Below are positions 46,336-58,082 of a DNA stretch of 64,000 bases, piece by piece. The stretch spans positions 558,001 through 622,000 of the forward strand of contig NW_006917093.1 in the NCBI RefSeq assembly GCF_000516985.1, given 5' to 3'. Source of the stretch: Pestalotiopsis fici W106-1. Lineage: Eukaryota; Ascomycota; Sordariomycetes; Amphisphaeriales; Sporocadaceae. The position numbers and the translations under genes are program-made. Below the pieces are notes generated by a model that was not told where the DNA came from, searched no databases, and worked only from the letters and a program-made list of their open reading frames with translations. Position 1 is the stretch's first letter. Every line of letters starts with the position of its first letter.

Positions 46336-48061
46336 GGTTCTCTTTGGGGAGATGGGGACGTCTCCGTTTGAGAGCTTGCGCTTCCCCAGCTTGACTGTAT
46401 TTCGATCTCAAGCTCCTGAGCGCTTGAGAACTTATTTTCGCTAAGAGATTACAAGTAAATGCACGGCCAAAGAATCAGTGTCGGGTAGTAGAATGGATTG
46501 AATGCCAGAAGTATGGCTCGTGACGGGTGTTGTACAAGGTAGAAGTGGCTTGCGCTGCTGCACTGAGGCAGAGGGGTGCTGGCGGGTGGGTAGGCAGAAG
46601 GAACCCCACCAACGAGGCTGCTAGTGTGCTGCTGTACAGAAGGGTGATTCAGTTGCTGGGCGAGTTTGACCCACCAGTGAATGACGTATCGCCAGACTTT
46701 GGGCTTGGGATTTCGATGCAATGATTCTGAGCTTGCTAAGCAAGTTCCGATGAGCAGTAGATTATGAGACTTGATATTTTGACATCTAAAAGCTATGCAT
46801 TGGCATAGACATGGACAGAAACAACCATGCCTGCAGGATCCTGCCTCAATTTCTTTCTGGAAAGTACTGCCTGAGATGCAACACCTGCTGATTCAGCCTT
46901 TTGAAGCAGCCGGGAGAAGCGGCGGGGTCCAGGCAAGTGGCGGGGCAAAAGCAGATCAGGTCATCAGTATGAGTGAGTCAAGTAATGTACCTAGCCCATC
47001 CTGCGGGTGTGGAAATGCACATGCACATTGGCGGCCAAGGCATATGCCAGTTTGTTCATCAGGGCCAGTTTAGTGATGACTATTGAATCAAGAGGTGGAT
47101 CAACGCAATGCATCTTTTGACTTTGTACACGGAATGCTACATGGAGTGATGTGGACAAATCTGGGCATGTCTAGGTGTACCTATTAGGAAATGCAACCTT
47201 GCGCTTCCATCTCACTGGATCCTGAATCTGGATCTGGAGATGGACCAGTAGTTCATCTCAAAAAGGCTCTCTGTCTAACCTGCAGTAAACATTGACAAGT
47301 TTGAGACATGGCGTCCTCTTCCAAGACCCCAAAGCGTTCACGGCTGGTTGCTTAGATTGAGGCCACTATTCCCGTTACTAGCAGGCAAGCACGCATCGAA
47401 ACAACTTGAAGAGTATTGATTTTTTTTGTTATTTTGTCATACTTCAACCACCACCACTCATGAGCATAAATGTCCTCATCCGCAGCATGATCCACCCTCC
47501 CCTGTCGTAGTTCCTGTAAGCTGATCCGACTGAGATTTCAAGAACCATTACATCCCAACTGTAGCACAGTTCTTCCTCAGAGCAAACTAATTTCCAAATA
47601 CGTAGCAGCGACCTGACTCCAGAGTGCTGCCATCAAGTATGTTGCGCCGGATCAAACCTCCTCCGCGCCAGAAAATGAACAAAGAAGTATGACTAGTCCC
47701 TCGGGCGGTGACTCGTCCCATGGAACTTTTGTTTCCCTGAATGAACCGAATCATCGCCCCATCTCGGAAATTCAAAATAATGCAAAATATAGCAGTGGCG
47801 GACTCTCTATCGTAAGGACCGTTTCCTTATCATGGGTATCATTCCAAATTATTGTACCTGAACCAAAAACCAGATATGCTAAATATAGTCTCCAATGTCG
47901 TCATGCCAAATGAGTGTGCGAGTCCGTGTTCTGCCGTGCCGCTGTAATGCTAATGGTGTGTCAAGGATTGTCGTGAAGTCTATAAATCGTAAATTTTGTA
48001 AAGGGAGAGGACTTGGGTTATCATTGCTGATGGCCAGGAAAAATGAATTAAGTGTTAAGAA
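46336..48061. other. Intergenic region
   Basis: About 1.7 kb with only short ORFs. No repeats or RNA genes recognised. The right part is the 3' flank of the mucin-like gene. Confidence 0.4.
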
Positions 48062-50618
48062 TTAAAAGGCAAAAATGAATGCCAAAATGGTAAAGAGCAG
48101 CGAGCCCGAGCCCGTAGCCAGGGACACTCGTGCTGCCGCTGCCGTCACCACCGACGTTGCTGTGCCGGTCGTGGAAGTTCCAGTCAGGGAACCAGTGCCA
48201 ACAATAGACGTAGTGGGAGTAGCGACAGTACTTCCACTGCCGCCGCCACTGCTCGTTCCGGAACCGGTGACGGCGTCCACTGAGCTGGTCGTGTGACCGG
48301 AGCTGTCTGTGCTCGCAGTACTGCCAGAGGCACCACCTCCGCCAGTGACTGACGTGGAGTTGCCACTGCCTGTTGGTGATGCTCCCGTGTTGGAGCTGCC
48401 ACTTGTAGTTGCTGATCCTGTTCTAGATGACGTTGACCCCGAGGAACCACTTGAGCCGGTCGAGGCAGAGCTGTCTGACGAAATGGGGACCGATACGATA
48501 CCACTGCCCGTTGAAGGCGCACCTTGTGACTCGGTTGTAATTGGTGCAGTGCCGGAGGCTTCTCCCTGTCCCGCCGAGGTTGTGGTTGTGACCTGACCAG
48601 CATCTTGTTCTTTGCAGTAATCGAGGTATTGCTGGAATGTTAATCTCACATAACCCTCTGACGTGTCTTGAACTTCACCGCCATGCCCTGCAATACAATT
48701 TTCGCAAGCTTGTAAAGTTTGATTAAACACAGAATCTGGTTTGCAAAGCCCAGTGCTCTTTCCTACGCTTTGAGCCTCTGTCTGTGCATTGTTACAAAAC
48801 GTAAAACACTTGGCTGGCGCGGTTTCTCCTCTCTTGAAAAGTCCTCGATCAACCAATGGATGGTCTCGTCGCTGCTGGTGCGCTTCATAGGTAGGATATG
48901 CAGCAATGCTGGAGCTGGTCGTTGTGGTTGTGGTTGGCAACGGCCACTCACTGAGAGACGTTTGTGACTCCCAGTTGCCAGTGGTCACGGTTGTGGTCTT
49001 CTTGTGGCCATGCTTTCCCGTGATCGTGGTTGTATAAACCTCAGAGGTGAAGATGTCGTAGCTTAAGCCGAAAGCTTCAGGATTCAGGTAGAAGAAGCCA
49101 TCAACAACCGGGTAATATCCGCCTGTCGTATTTTTGCAGTCTTCGTCCTCGTCGGGCCATGTGACGGTCTGGGGATTGGGTGACGGGATGCAGGCTCCTG
49201 TGCAGACATACTCATTTGCAGGAATTTCTGCAAAGACATTGCATCCGTTGGGCTTGGGCGGACTACAAACTGAGCCGGCTGGGCATCCGAATGTCAAATC
49301 CGATTTGGGATTGTATACTGGGTATGCAGAGCCAGTATTCGTTGGCACAGGGCAAACCGAGATTTGTGTTATGGTTGAGGTTGCTGTCACCGTTACTGGC
49401 GGGACAATTATTGTACTTGTCGTTGTGAAGGTTGTGCCACTCTCAGTTACCGTGATCAGTGAGATGATTGTCGATCCTGGAAGTGTCGTGACCGATCCCG
49501 GAAGCGTCGTGATCGAACCTGGCAGTTGAGTCGTGACTGTCACTGCTGGTTGTGTAGTAGTCAGAACCTCTGTAGTGGTGAAAGTGTTTGTGGTGAATAT
49601 GGACTCTTCTATCGTGCTGACAGAAACCGTGACATAGGTTGCCGTAGTGGTAAGCGTGGTATAGGAGGTCGTCGATTCTGTGGTGGCAGAAACAGAAACA
49701 GAAGTAGTTGTCAATGTCAAAGTGTCGGTGATGGTGGTTGGCACGCTTGTGGTAAAGATTGACACAGTTGTGTAGGTTGATGTTACGGAGCTCGTGAGTG
49801 TGCTCGTGTGGTCGACTATTACGGTAGTTGGCACCACGGTTGTAGATGTGACTGTCGCGGTGAGTGTGGTCGGCACCGAGGTGGTGTACGTCGTTTCCGA
49901 GGTTTCAGTGGTTGTGATCGTTGCCGTGTCCGTTTCCGTTTCCGTGTCCGTTGCGGTCGTGGTCACGGGAAGAGTAAAGGTAGTCCTCTCAGTCTCTGTG
50001 ACCGTGTTCCAAATAGTCGAAACGACGCATGTCACAGCGGATGTAGGATGCACATTGGCGACCGTGACTCTGGAGCCAGCGCAAACGGTCACATAAGAGG
50101 GATAAGACTGTAAAATGTGTTAGACAGGCCAATTTTAGGTACTGAAACCTTCTTACAGTGGTCACCACAGAAGTAGCAGTTTGAGTAATGTATTCGGTGT
50201 CAATGGTTGTTTTACTGGACTGTATTAGCTCATGTCCTTCTCCATATGTCATGGAACATACGTTGTTGTCTCTTCGTCAGTCACTGTCGATGTTTTGGTA
50301 CGTTCTGTCGATTGCGTAATGTAGACTGTTGATGTGGCACTGCTCATGGTCAGCATATAAATCGAGGCGTTTTTGCTAGGCAACTGACGTGATAGTCTCG
50401 TAGCAAGTGGTCGTGCTGGTCTTGATTTCTGTTTCTGTTTTGGTGGAAGTCCTGGTCACAGTTGGGCAAAAGTTGTTGAGCTGTACACTTGATGCTGCGT
50501 AAGTATCAATCACAGCATCTTCTGCAGTTTCATTCTGTCTTGGAGATAGACTCGCTGCGCTTGCCGTCAGTGCAAGCGACAGAGGCACCAGCACGGCAAG
50601 ATGCTTGAAGATTTGCAT
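48062..50618 (-). CDS. Mucin-like, GPI-type cell wall protein
   Basis: Four exons (50618-50389, 50339-50262, 50214-50157, 50107-48062) give 803 residues. Signal peptide at residues 1-21 (LAVLVPLSLALTASAASL). Residues 60-330 are dense Thr/Ser/Val sequence (TTT, TST, TVT runs), a heavily O-glycosylated stalk. A cysteine-bearing region follows (CPAGSVCSPPKPNGC, VCTGAC), then a likely Kex2 site (LFKR) before CFTFCNN...CENC, a second Cys-rich module. The last 200 residues are Ser/Gly/Thr low complexity, ending in a hydrophobic tail (LLFTILAFIFAF) that fits a GPI signal. Probably a surface or adhesin-like wall protein. The acceptor of intron 1 has GAG-CAG in tandem three bases apart, so one residue may vary. 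It is divergent from the kelch gene. Confidence 0.82.
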
Positions 50619-53600
50619 TTTGCAAACTTTTAGTTGTGCCGAGCTCAGCTTGGGGCTAATTCGGGCTCAACACAAAACGATTGACTCTGGAGATAACGAA
50701 TGTCCAGTGAAAGAATGGCTCGTCCTGCACAGGATAATGTGTGTGGTACTGGACCCCAAGAGAAGCTCGGGGGCTGACTTGTATAAGTTGAGAGGGAGGG
50801 TGTGTTTACTTTAATTCCCTCCCAGCCTTTTACTCAATGGCAACCAAATGGAAAGGACCGTCAAGGATCAGAGCCTCTGTCAACCTCGAATGAGAATGAT
50901 GTACACTCCTGATGGGTCTGGACAACTGCGCAGAATCTTCAATGTACAGGTGACGTGCTCTCCGCAACCACTCAGAGCGGGAAATGAGAGAAGACGGGGT
51001 ACGAGTGCAACATGCTCATCCAGCAAGAGCTGCCCCAAAGCTGGCCGGGTAAGGCTGACCACAACGACAACAAGCACAGCCGATTCACGGGAGCTACGAG
51101 GTACGTACGAGGGTGAGTGAGCTTGGAGCTACACGAACCGGGATCTGGTCGCAATGGTTACATGGTGAGAGTTGGCCATGATTCCATGTAACCAGGCACC
51201 CATGGCTGGTGCAGATCTGCCTATTGGATCCCCGGACTCATGTGCATCTTGAGGGGGGAGTGGTATGTATGCAAGCAGAGCCCGGCCCGTCTGTCATGTA
51301 GAATATCCAAGCGCCCAACACGCTGTTTAATCTGCAAAAGTTCATCGTTGAGGAAGATATTCTCCAAAGGACAAGACAGTCTTGCTTCAATATTCGAGCA
51401 TGTATGCTGTGCTCGATCACGATCAAAGTGCCGGTCGAGTACCACCCAACTTTGGGTGGCGTACATAGGTACTGTCCTCGATTGATTGTTTTTCATTCGG
51501 TCTCACGTAACACGATGAGTGAGGGAGAGACATGACCAACTCACTATTGGCCCGAGAGACCTTCAGCCCTCTTCGCCAAGAGGTGACTAGATGACCCGGG
51601 ACTCTGAGTGGGGAAGACTTGTTAGTCGAATCCTTTGGCGTGGCCCAGATTCCGAAATACTAGTATAGACCTTCTTGCTAGTCAAATAACAAGATCAGGT
51701 CATGGCTTTGTATGGTAATAATGCAGTTCATGCTCGACGCTGGTGTTGATGATGCTGGAAGGCTGCCGCATCGTACGCAGCATTTCTGCTCCCTACCGAA
51801 GTAGTGTGAAGGCTCTGTTCGAGCATAACTGCCGTTGAACGTGCAGGAGTTCAGAGTCTACGATAACGCATCCCGCCTGCCTGGAACTCGAGGTAGGTGC
51901 GGCACGGAAAGCAGCATTGCAGGTTGGCAGCGGCACAAGTCGATGATGAGTGACAGTCAGCAGCAGCAGCAGCAGCCTGGCCGACGAGTGACAATATCCC
52001 GCACCGACATCAAAGAGACACATGCATGGTTCCTGTGGTATACATTTATGCATGTATGTATGCATGTACAAGGGCAAAAAAGAAAAGCCCAACCTCGGAC
52101 CAATGAAGGCAAATTTGTTTTCTTTGTTCCTCTCGCGGCCGCAGTCGGGCGCTGTTGGAGTAAAGTGCTCACTGCTGCCAGGGGTGGGCCAGGGCGGCCA
52201 GTGGTTGGCAACTCACGGAACTGGGTCGGATAGAACAACCGACAGCATGTTGGTCGTCAGAATACAGTAGGTGGGGTATGAATCGAGCACTCTCGACCGC
52301 CTTGAAGACTGTGGTCATCCAATATTGGCCACCGCGAAGGGAAAGAATCGCCACGGAGTACCTTGCAATATTGATTGTTGCTGGCAAGTCGTAAATGTGC
52401 AAGGCTAGATTAGGCCAGACCGAGGCTGGGTGACCAAGATCGCGAGTACATCACGTTACTTTTCAAAGTCTCTGTCTCTTGGCGAGTAGCGAAAGAGGCC
52501 AAGGCCTTTGAGAGGCGGTCGAGCGAGTGAGAGATCCGACATTTGTTTCTCTACTTTGTGCTGGCATTGTTTGATTCGACAGACCTCAACTTATACGAAA
52601 GTCTCGACGGGGCGACCAATTCGAGTCTTCTTTTTATTTGGCTGTCAACATGACGATCAACTTGTCGGGTGGCACAAATAGGACTCTGTTCTTTTTTTTT
52701 TCTTTATCCGGCGTACCTGTGTCACTCGAGGGAAGTAGACTGACTCTCACAAATGATTTCTATCCTGGCGTAAAGCACCGCCGCGGGGTAGCTTTTTTGC
52801 TGTTGGGCCATGGTCTTTTTGTCACCTTGACCCCCCTGTACTGTGTGATTCTGATCTTACTTGCATCGTAGCTGGTCGTAATGGTTGCAGCCCCCACCTA
52901 CCTACCAGTGCTACATACATAAGCTGTTAAAAAAGGGTACCCAGGCAAGGTGGTAGATGTGCAAGTCGTTTGTGAGCAATCAGGCTGAGTTCGCACGACT
53001 TTGACCAGGCTCTGCTTCTGCAAAGAACATCTACCCAGTACTGATAATAATGATCCGCGGTCCAGAAAATATGGATCAATTCACTGTCGATTATCGCTAT
53101 CAATTGCGCTCATCCATCGCGGAATCAAAGACTATAGACACAGGTAAATGGTAGGCGGTCGTATATAAATAGCCATTCCGGGTGTAAGTGAGAAAGAAAA
53201 CCCATCACATCAACAGTGTGTGCAATTGCCAGAAGAGAACAGGACGGCCCCGAAGTTCCACTAGGCGTCGTGTTAGTGCTGCCGGGCCGGAATGTTGTCG
53301 CCTGGTAATTGGTCACTTTTGCGATGGATGCATGGTTCGTTGTCTGCTGATTGGTTTTATAGTAGAATCGTGCGCCACTTATTAAGGAAAGGGCGGGAAA
53401 GTATGTAACCTAAGTAGTCGTCCAGATTCGAAAAGCAACAACCGGGATCTACTTTGTACACTACCTCGAGCCAAACCTTAGTCGGACCTCACCAAAAAGA
53501 ATAACACGCAAACGAGGAAAGAAAAGGAATGCATTGACTCGAGTTTCTCACATTCCAATCATTCTGGTTGCCATGGATGTCAAGATTGTTCCAGCCAAAC

Positions 53601-55344
53601 CAGCACGTCCCTTTTTGTGTCTCGTCATCATTGTTTATGAGCTCAATGTGTAAGGGCGAGAGAGAGAGAGAGAGAGTATGGACAACCCCCGTCACCACGC
53701 AACCAACAAGAGATGCCATTGGAAATATTGGAGCGCTGCCCGTACTGACCGACTGCTTCATTCTCTCCCGGTCGGGCCGTGATTTGCGAGGCCTTCCTCT
53801 TCCCCATGCCCTTTCTTCTTCTTCAACTACCTACCTAATGATCGACGGACGGCTTACCCGTCAGATCATCGACCCCGCCAACACCAACCCAGCCTTTTCT
53901 TGCTACATAGTACAGATTACTGCTCGACAGCAAAATGTACAAGGTCTTTTGCGTTACCTGCAGCTGACGGCAACACTCTCCACCAATGATTGACCCTGCC
54001 TGCTTTATGTAAAGGTAGTTCAAGTATGCAACCATTCTGGCCGATGTATCTCAATTAATACAACATCGCATCGTTCGACGAATCCCCCACCCTGGTCCTC
54101 GCTCGGCGACCAGATTCTGCTGCTTTTCAACAATGTCACCGTATCTGACCGGCGAGTACCGACTCAGGCCACCCTCGTATTCCCCTGTTCACTCGACTCG
54201 AGTATACCTTGTATTCATTGCACATGTATACTGCTGCCAAGTACCATGTATATGTCTTCCACCGCCAAGCCTTCATGTCAGCAGAAAGCGGCGCAGATTG
54301 CTGTCTATTGTCACCCATTGGCAGGCATCCCCCCCTTCTGGTCGACAGAGCTGAGTTGCGTTGTGCATTTTATCCTGCAGCCGACCGATCGTCGCTGTTT
54401 GCGTGGGTGATGGCCTAGAGAGTCATGTCTTGTGTGAAGCCTCACTACTCAAAGATGCTTTCCAGCCCATACTGGCATGAGGGTGCGCATACCGCGCTTG
54501 TGCTTTTTAATCTCTGCCAGAAGTTTTGAATCATCGCATAGTTGTGTTCTTATGTTTGCTCATTGCCGGTGAGGCTGAGAAGGGGGGGAAGATCGGTTCG
54601 GAATTGTTTTGGTTCCGGCGTTGGTTGCTTGCAGCCAAGGGCAAAGAAGCACTTGCACACCTTCCCATGCGAGGGAGGCATGTGAGTGTGTGGCATTGGT
54701 CTTACTCTTGTCTTCCCCCATCCGGGGTATACAACTGCCCTGAAGAGAGCGAAAACTGCAAGCCCCCATCTCACAAAGCTTACAGTGAGTGGTATGACTT
54801 GCAGTAGATCAGCACCGAGAACACTGAATCTGTTCTTGCTCTTCAGCACTCACTCCAATCACCAAAAAGTAAAAAATTGACATCCACAAGAGACATCGAC
54901 CAATACCCATCAATTTCTGAGCGAGGATCCTATCCTTCTTTTTAACACATTTGCCACACTATAGACATCAACGGGAGCGGGGCCGCCGTGTAAGGCTTTG
55001 TTCACCCATCCATATCTGACCGAGACAAAAGACGGACTCGATAGGCACTACCAGATCCGTTGTGTGCTCTGCTTTCATCTGGAACCGGATCACCACGGAT
55101 CATCCTCATGGTCCTCTTGGCCACGCATAGCCTGACAAATCCAGAATAATGACCTTGCATTCCAGTCGTTAACCGGGACTCCTTTGTTTACCACAAGATT
55201 GCCTCCCGATCCTGCGTACAACCAGTCAAGGCCCGGTTCATGTAGTCTTGCCAGGGCTCCGTTTTGTTTGCTCTGTTTCCGCTTCCTCACAATAAGTGCA
55301 GGCCGATGCATACACCATTGGTTTCTCAACAACATCAAAGCATC
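50619..55344. promoter_or_regulatory. 4.7-kb gene-free divergent region
   Basis: Between two secreted/membrane surface genes transcribed away from each other. All ORFs are short and lack support. It holds a (CAG)n run at about 51958-51976, a (GA)n run at 53648-53668 and many T/C-rich tracts. Long upstream regions like this in fungi often belong to developmentally controlled genes; that is inference. No RNA gene was recognised. Confidence 0.45.
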
Positions 55345-58082
55345 ATGCCGTGGTCAAGGATGGCCTTTTGGGCACTCACTGCTGGCATGGCCGCAGTTAC
55401 CAATGCCCAGGCATCTGGATGGGCCGAGGGCCAAGTCAATGCGACAATGTGCGCATGGCAGAACCCAAGAGGTACGTTTAGCTGATCATCCTCCTGCCTT
55501 GTCGATTCGATATTGATGCCAGCATAGCGGCCCAGATTCGAGATACACTGTACATTGATGGAGGATATCTCTTCTGGGTGCCGGGCATGTCTGATGGGAC
55601 ATACGGCCCTGCAACCCAGGACAGTGAGTGATTGAATGTCTACGAGACCACATTGGCAGACTCTCTAACTATACCTCAGACAATCCTCTTGGGTTGATTT
55701 ATACATTGAACTTTAGTAAACCATTTAATTCTTCTACTAATATAAGCGACATCATGGAGACAATATCAAAAGCTCCCAATGGAAATGCGGCCAACAACCT
55801 TGCGCCCAACTTCTTTGACGGCGCCATGCTCCACAACGATGCCGAGTTCTTCTTATACGGCGGCCTAACAACCAGGACTGACAAGTATCAACCACCAGAT
55901 GCCGATGATGTACTCGCATACGAGTTATATCAGTATGGTGCAGAGAAGGAGCAATGGTTTCCCGGCTTCCTCACAGACAGCCTTGGCGACGACATTACGA
56001 GGTATCTCGCCTTTGGCGGCGGCGTGAGCGCGCCTTCGGAACAAAAGGCTTGGTATTTCGGTGGACTACGATCGCAGACCTGGGGCCCGATTTACTACCC
56101 AGGCATCAATGATAGTCTTAACCCGCTGGACGCGTCCAACACCCTCCTGACCCTGGATATGGCTGAGCAACAGCAGGAGACATGGGCCAACGACACGCTT
56201 CCTGGTGAAGTCAAAGGGCGTGGTGGTGTCGATGTCGTTTGGGTGCCCGTAGGAGATCAAGGGATCCTTGTTGCACTCGGGGGTGTGGTCTATCCGGACT
56301 TTAACAATGGAAATCTGACCTCGCAGAACAGAGGCCAAAGCGTAAGTGGCGTACAGTCAAGAAACTCTAAAGGCTCAACTTGCTGATAGCCACGTAGGAA
56401 ACCGACAGTCCAGCATTCATGTCAACTATTGACATTTTTGACATTGCCGGCAACAGATGGTACCAACAGCCCACTATTGCCGGGCCGAATCAGCTTGCTC
56501 TTGGTTGTGCTGTTGTTGCTGCAGCCCAGGACGGTTCGAGCTTCAATATCTACTACTATGGTGGCTACAACGGTCTGGACATGGATCAGCCTTTCAATGA
56601 TGACGTATGGATCTTGTCTCTGCCCTCATTCATGTGGATGAAAGTCGCTTCGGGAACCGAGGCACACGCCCGCGCTGGCCACCGCTGCGTCAAGCCGTAC
56701 CCAGACCAAATGGTTGTCGTGGGAGGTTACCGCCCTCTTTCGGGATCGGGATCGCTAGACTGCCTCGAAGACACCAATATTGTTCAAGCATTCAACCTCA
56801 CAGAAGGCAAATGGATGGACTCGTATGACCCAGAGATATATGAGGACTATGGCGTCCCCGAGATGATCCATCTCATGATTGGCGGCAGCTGGACTGGTGG
56901 TGCCACAATGACTACACCAACTCCTACTGGATGGGCGACACCATCGCTTTCGGAAGTCTTTGAAAAGGCCTATCCGACCTCGAAGCTGACCAACTATTAT
57001 CCCTATGGTCGAGATGACGGTGGCAGCGGCAGATCGGACGTTTCGAGCGGCAGCGGCACGCCTCCATGGCTTGCGCCCGTGCTCGGTGTAGTGCTCGGAC
57101 TCGTCTTCATCACGGCCATCATTGTCGGCGTCCTGCTCTACCGCCGACGCAAGCAACTCATGCGGAAACCAGGGGCGAGCGAAGTCGCCACGGATGAGAA
57201 CGGCCACCGCATTCTCTCCTGGATGCGTGGACAGGACAACAATGGCAAGGCGCAGACAGTGACCAGCGAGGAACCGCAAACGTTCGACGATGTTGAGAGC
57301 CGAGTGGGCGGACAGACGCCCTATCAGACACATCCTGAGATGGCCAAGGCGCAGCCGGCGCACGTCATGGCTGAGATGCCCGACACACCATTGTTTGAAA
57401 TGATGGGTATGTTTGGATTTTGCCTCTGACAAGACAGTTGAAACAGAAAATACTAACATGACTGATAGACACATCTCCTCGTGTAGAGCTGAGCGATACG
57501 GGCCTGACGCCTGTAGACATTATCAACAAGCACTCGCATTTTGCTCGCTCGCCGCACACGGCAACAACGCCGACAAACCCGTCTTCATTTTCAAACTACT
57601 CTAGCAACATTGAGCATGCCTCGATATCGACAAACTCGCAGACACGAGGCATCTTCCCCGGCTCTGAAGCCCGACCAGACTCCCCGGCGTTACCCATCAC
57701 GTCGGCATCTACGCCGCCACTGGGAGCCGCTCAGCCCCCGCCCGACAACAGGGTGGTGTCGGACCTGAGCGGCATCAGCAACCGTGAGCAGGCGCACCTG
57801 CGAAACATCAGTGACGCAAGCGTCGTCAGCTCGGGCGCGGGCGTTGTTGGCACAGCGCCGCCGACGCCCGTCATGGGCCACGCATTTCCCTCGCCCGCCC
57901 TCGTGAGCCCCCCGAGCGCGGGCCCGGAAGGGCGGGAGGATTACTTTCAGAGCGTGGGCCAGACTCTGAACACGGGCAACTCGTCGTCGGGGACGCCACT
58001 CGGCTCAGGCGCCTCACCATTAAGACGGAGTGTCTTTGTGGAAAGCCAAGACGACCTGGGACTAAAGGGCGACAGGCGGTGA
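55345..58082 (+). CDS. Kelch-repeat single-pass membrane protein
   Basis: Five exons (55345-55471, 55528-55623, 55680-56341, 56398-57406, 57469-58082) give 835 residues; all junction phases agree, and intron 4 has a tactaac branch. Signal peptide at 1-22 (AFWALTAGMAAVTNAQA). The extracellular part carries kelch-like blades (DGGYLFWVPG, FFLYGGLTTR, AWYFGGLRSQTWGP, IYYYGGYNGLD, VVVGGYRPLSG) with several NxS/T sites. A transmembrane helix lies at about 520-545 (LGVVLGLVFITAIIVGVLLY) followed by RRRKQLMRK, setting the C-terminus inside. The cytoplasmic tail of about 285 residues is disordered, Ser/Pro-rich, with many SP/TP sites. Architecture suggests a wall or surface sensor; ligand unknown. Start at 55345, the first ATG giving a clean signal peptide. 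Confidence 0.87.

Noticed and set aside
48075..48596. Plus-strand ORFs opposite the mucin-like gene
   Set aside because: Val/Pro/Glu low-complexity mirror of the Ser/Thr/Gly codons on the minus strand.
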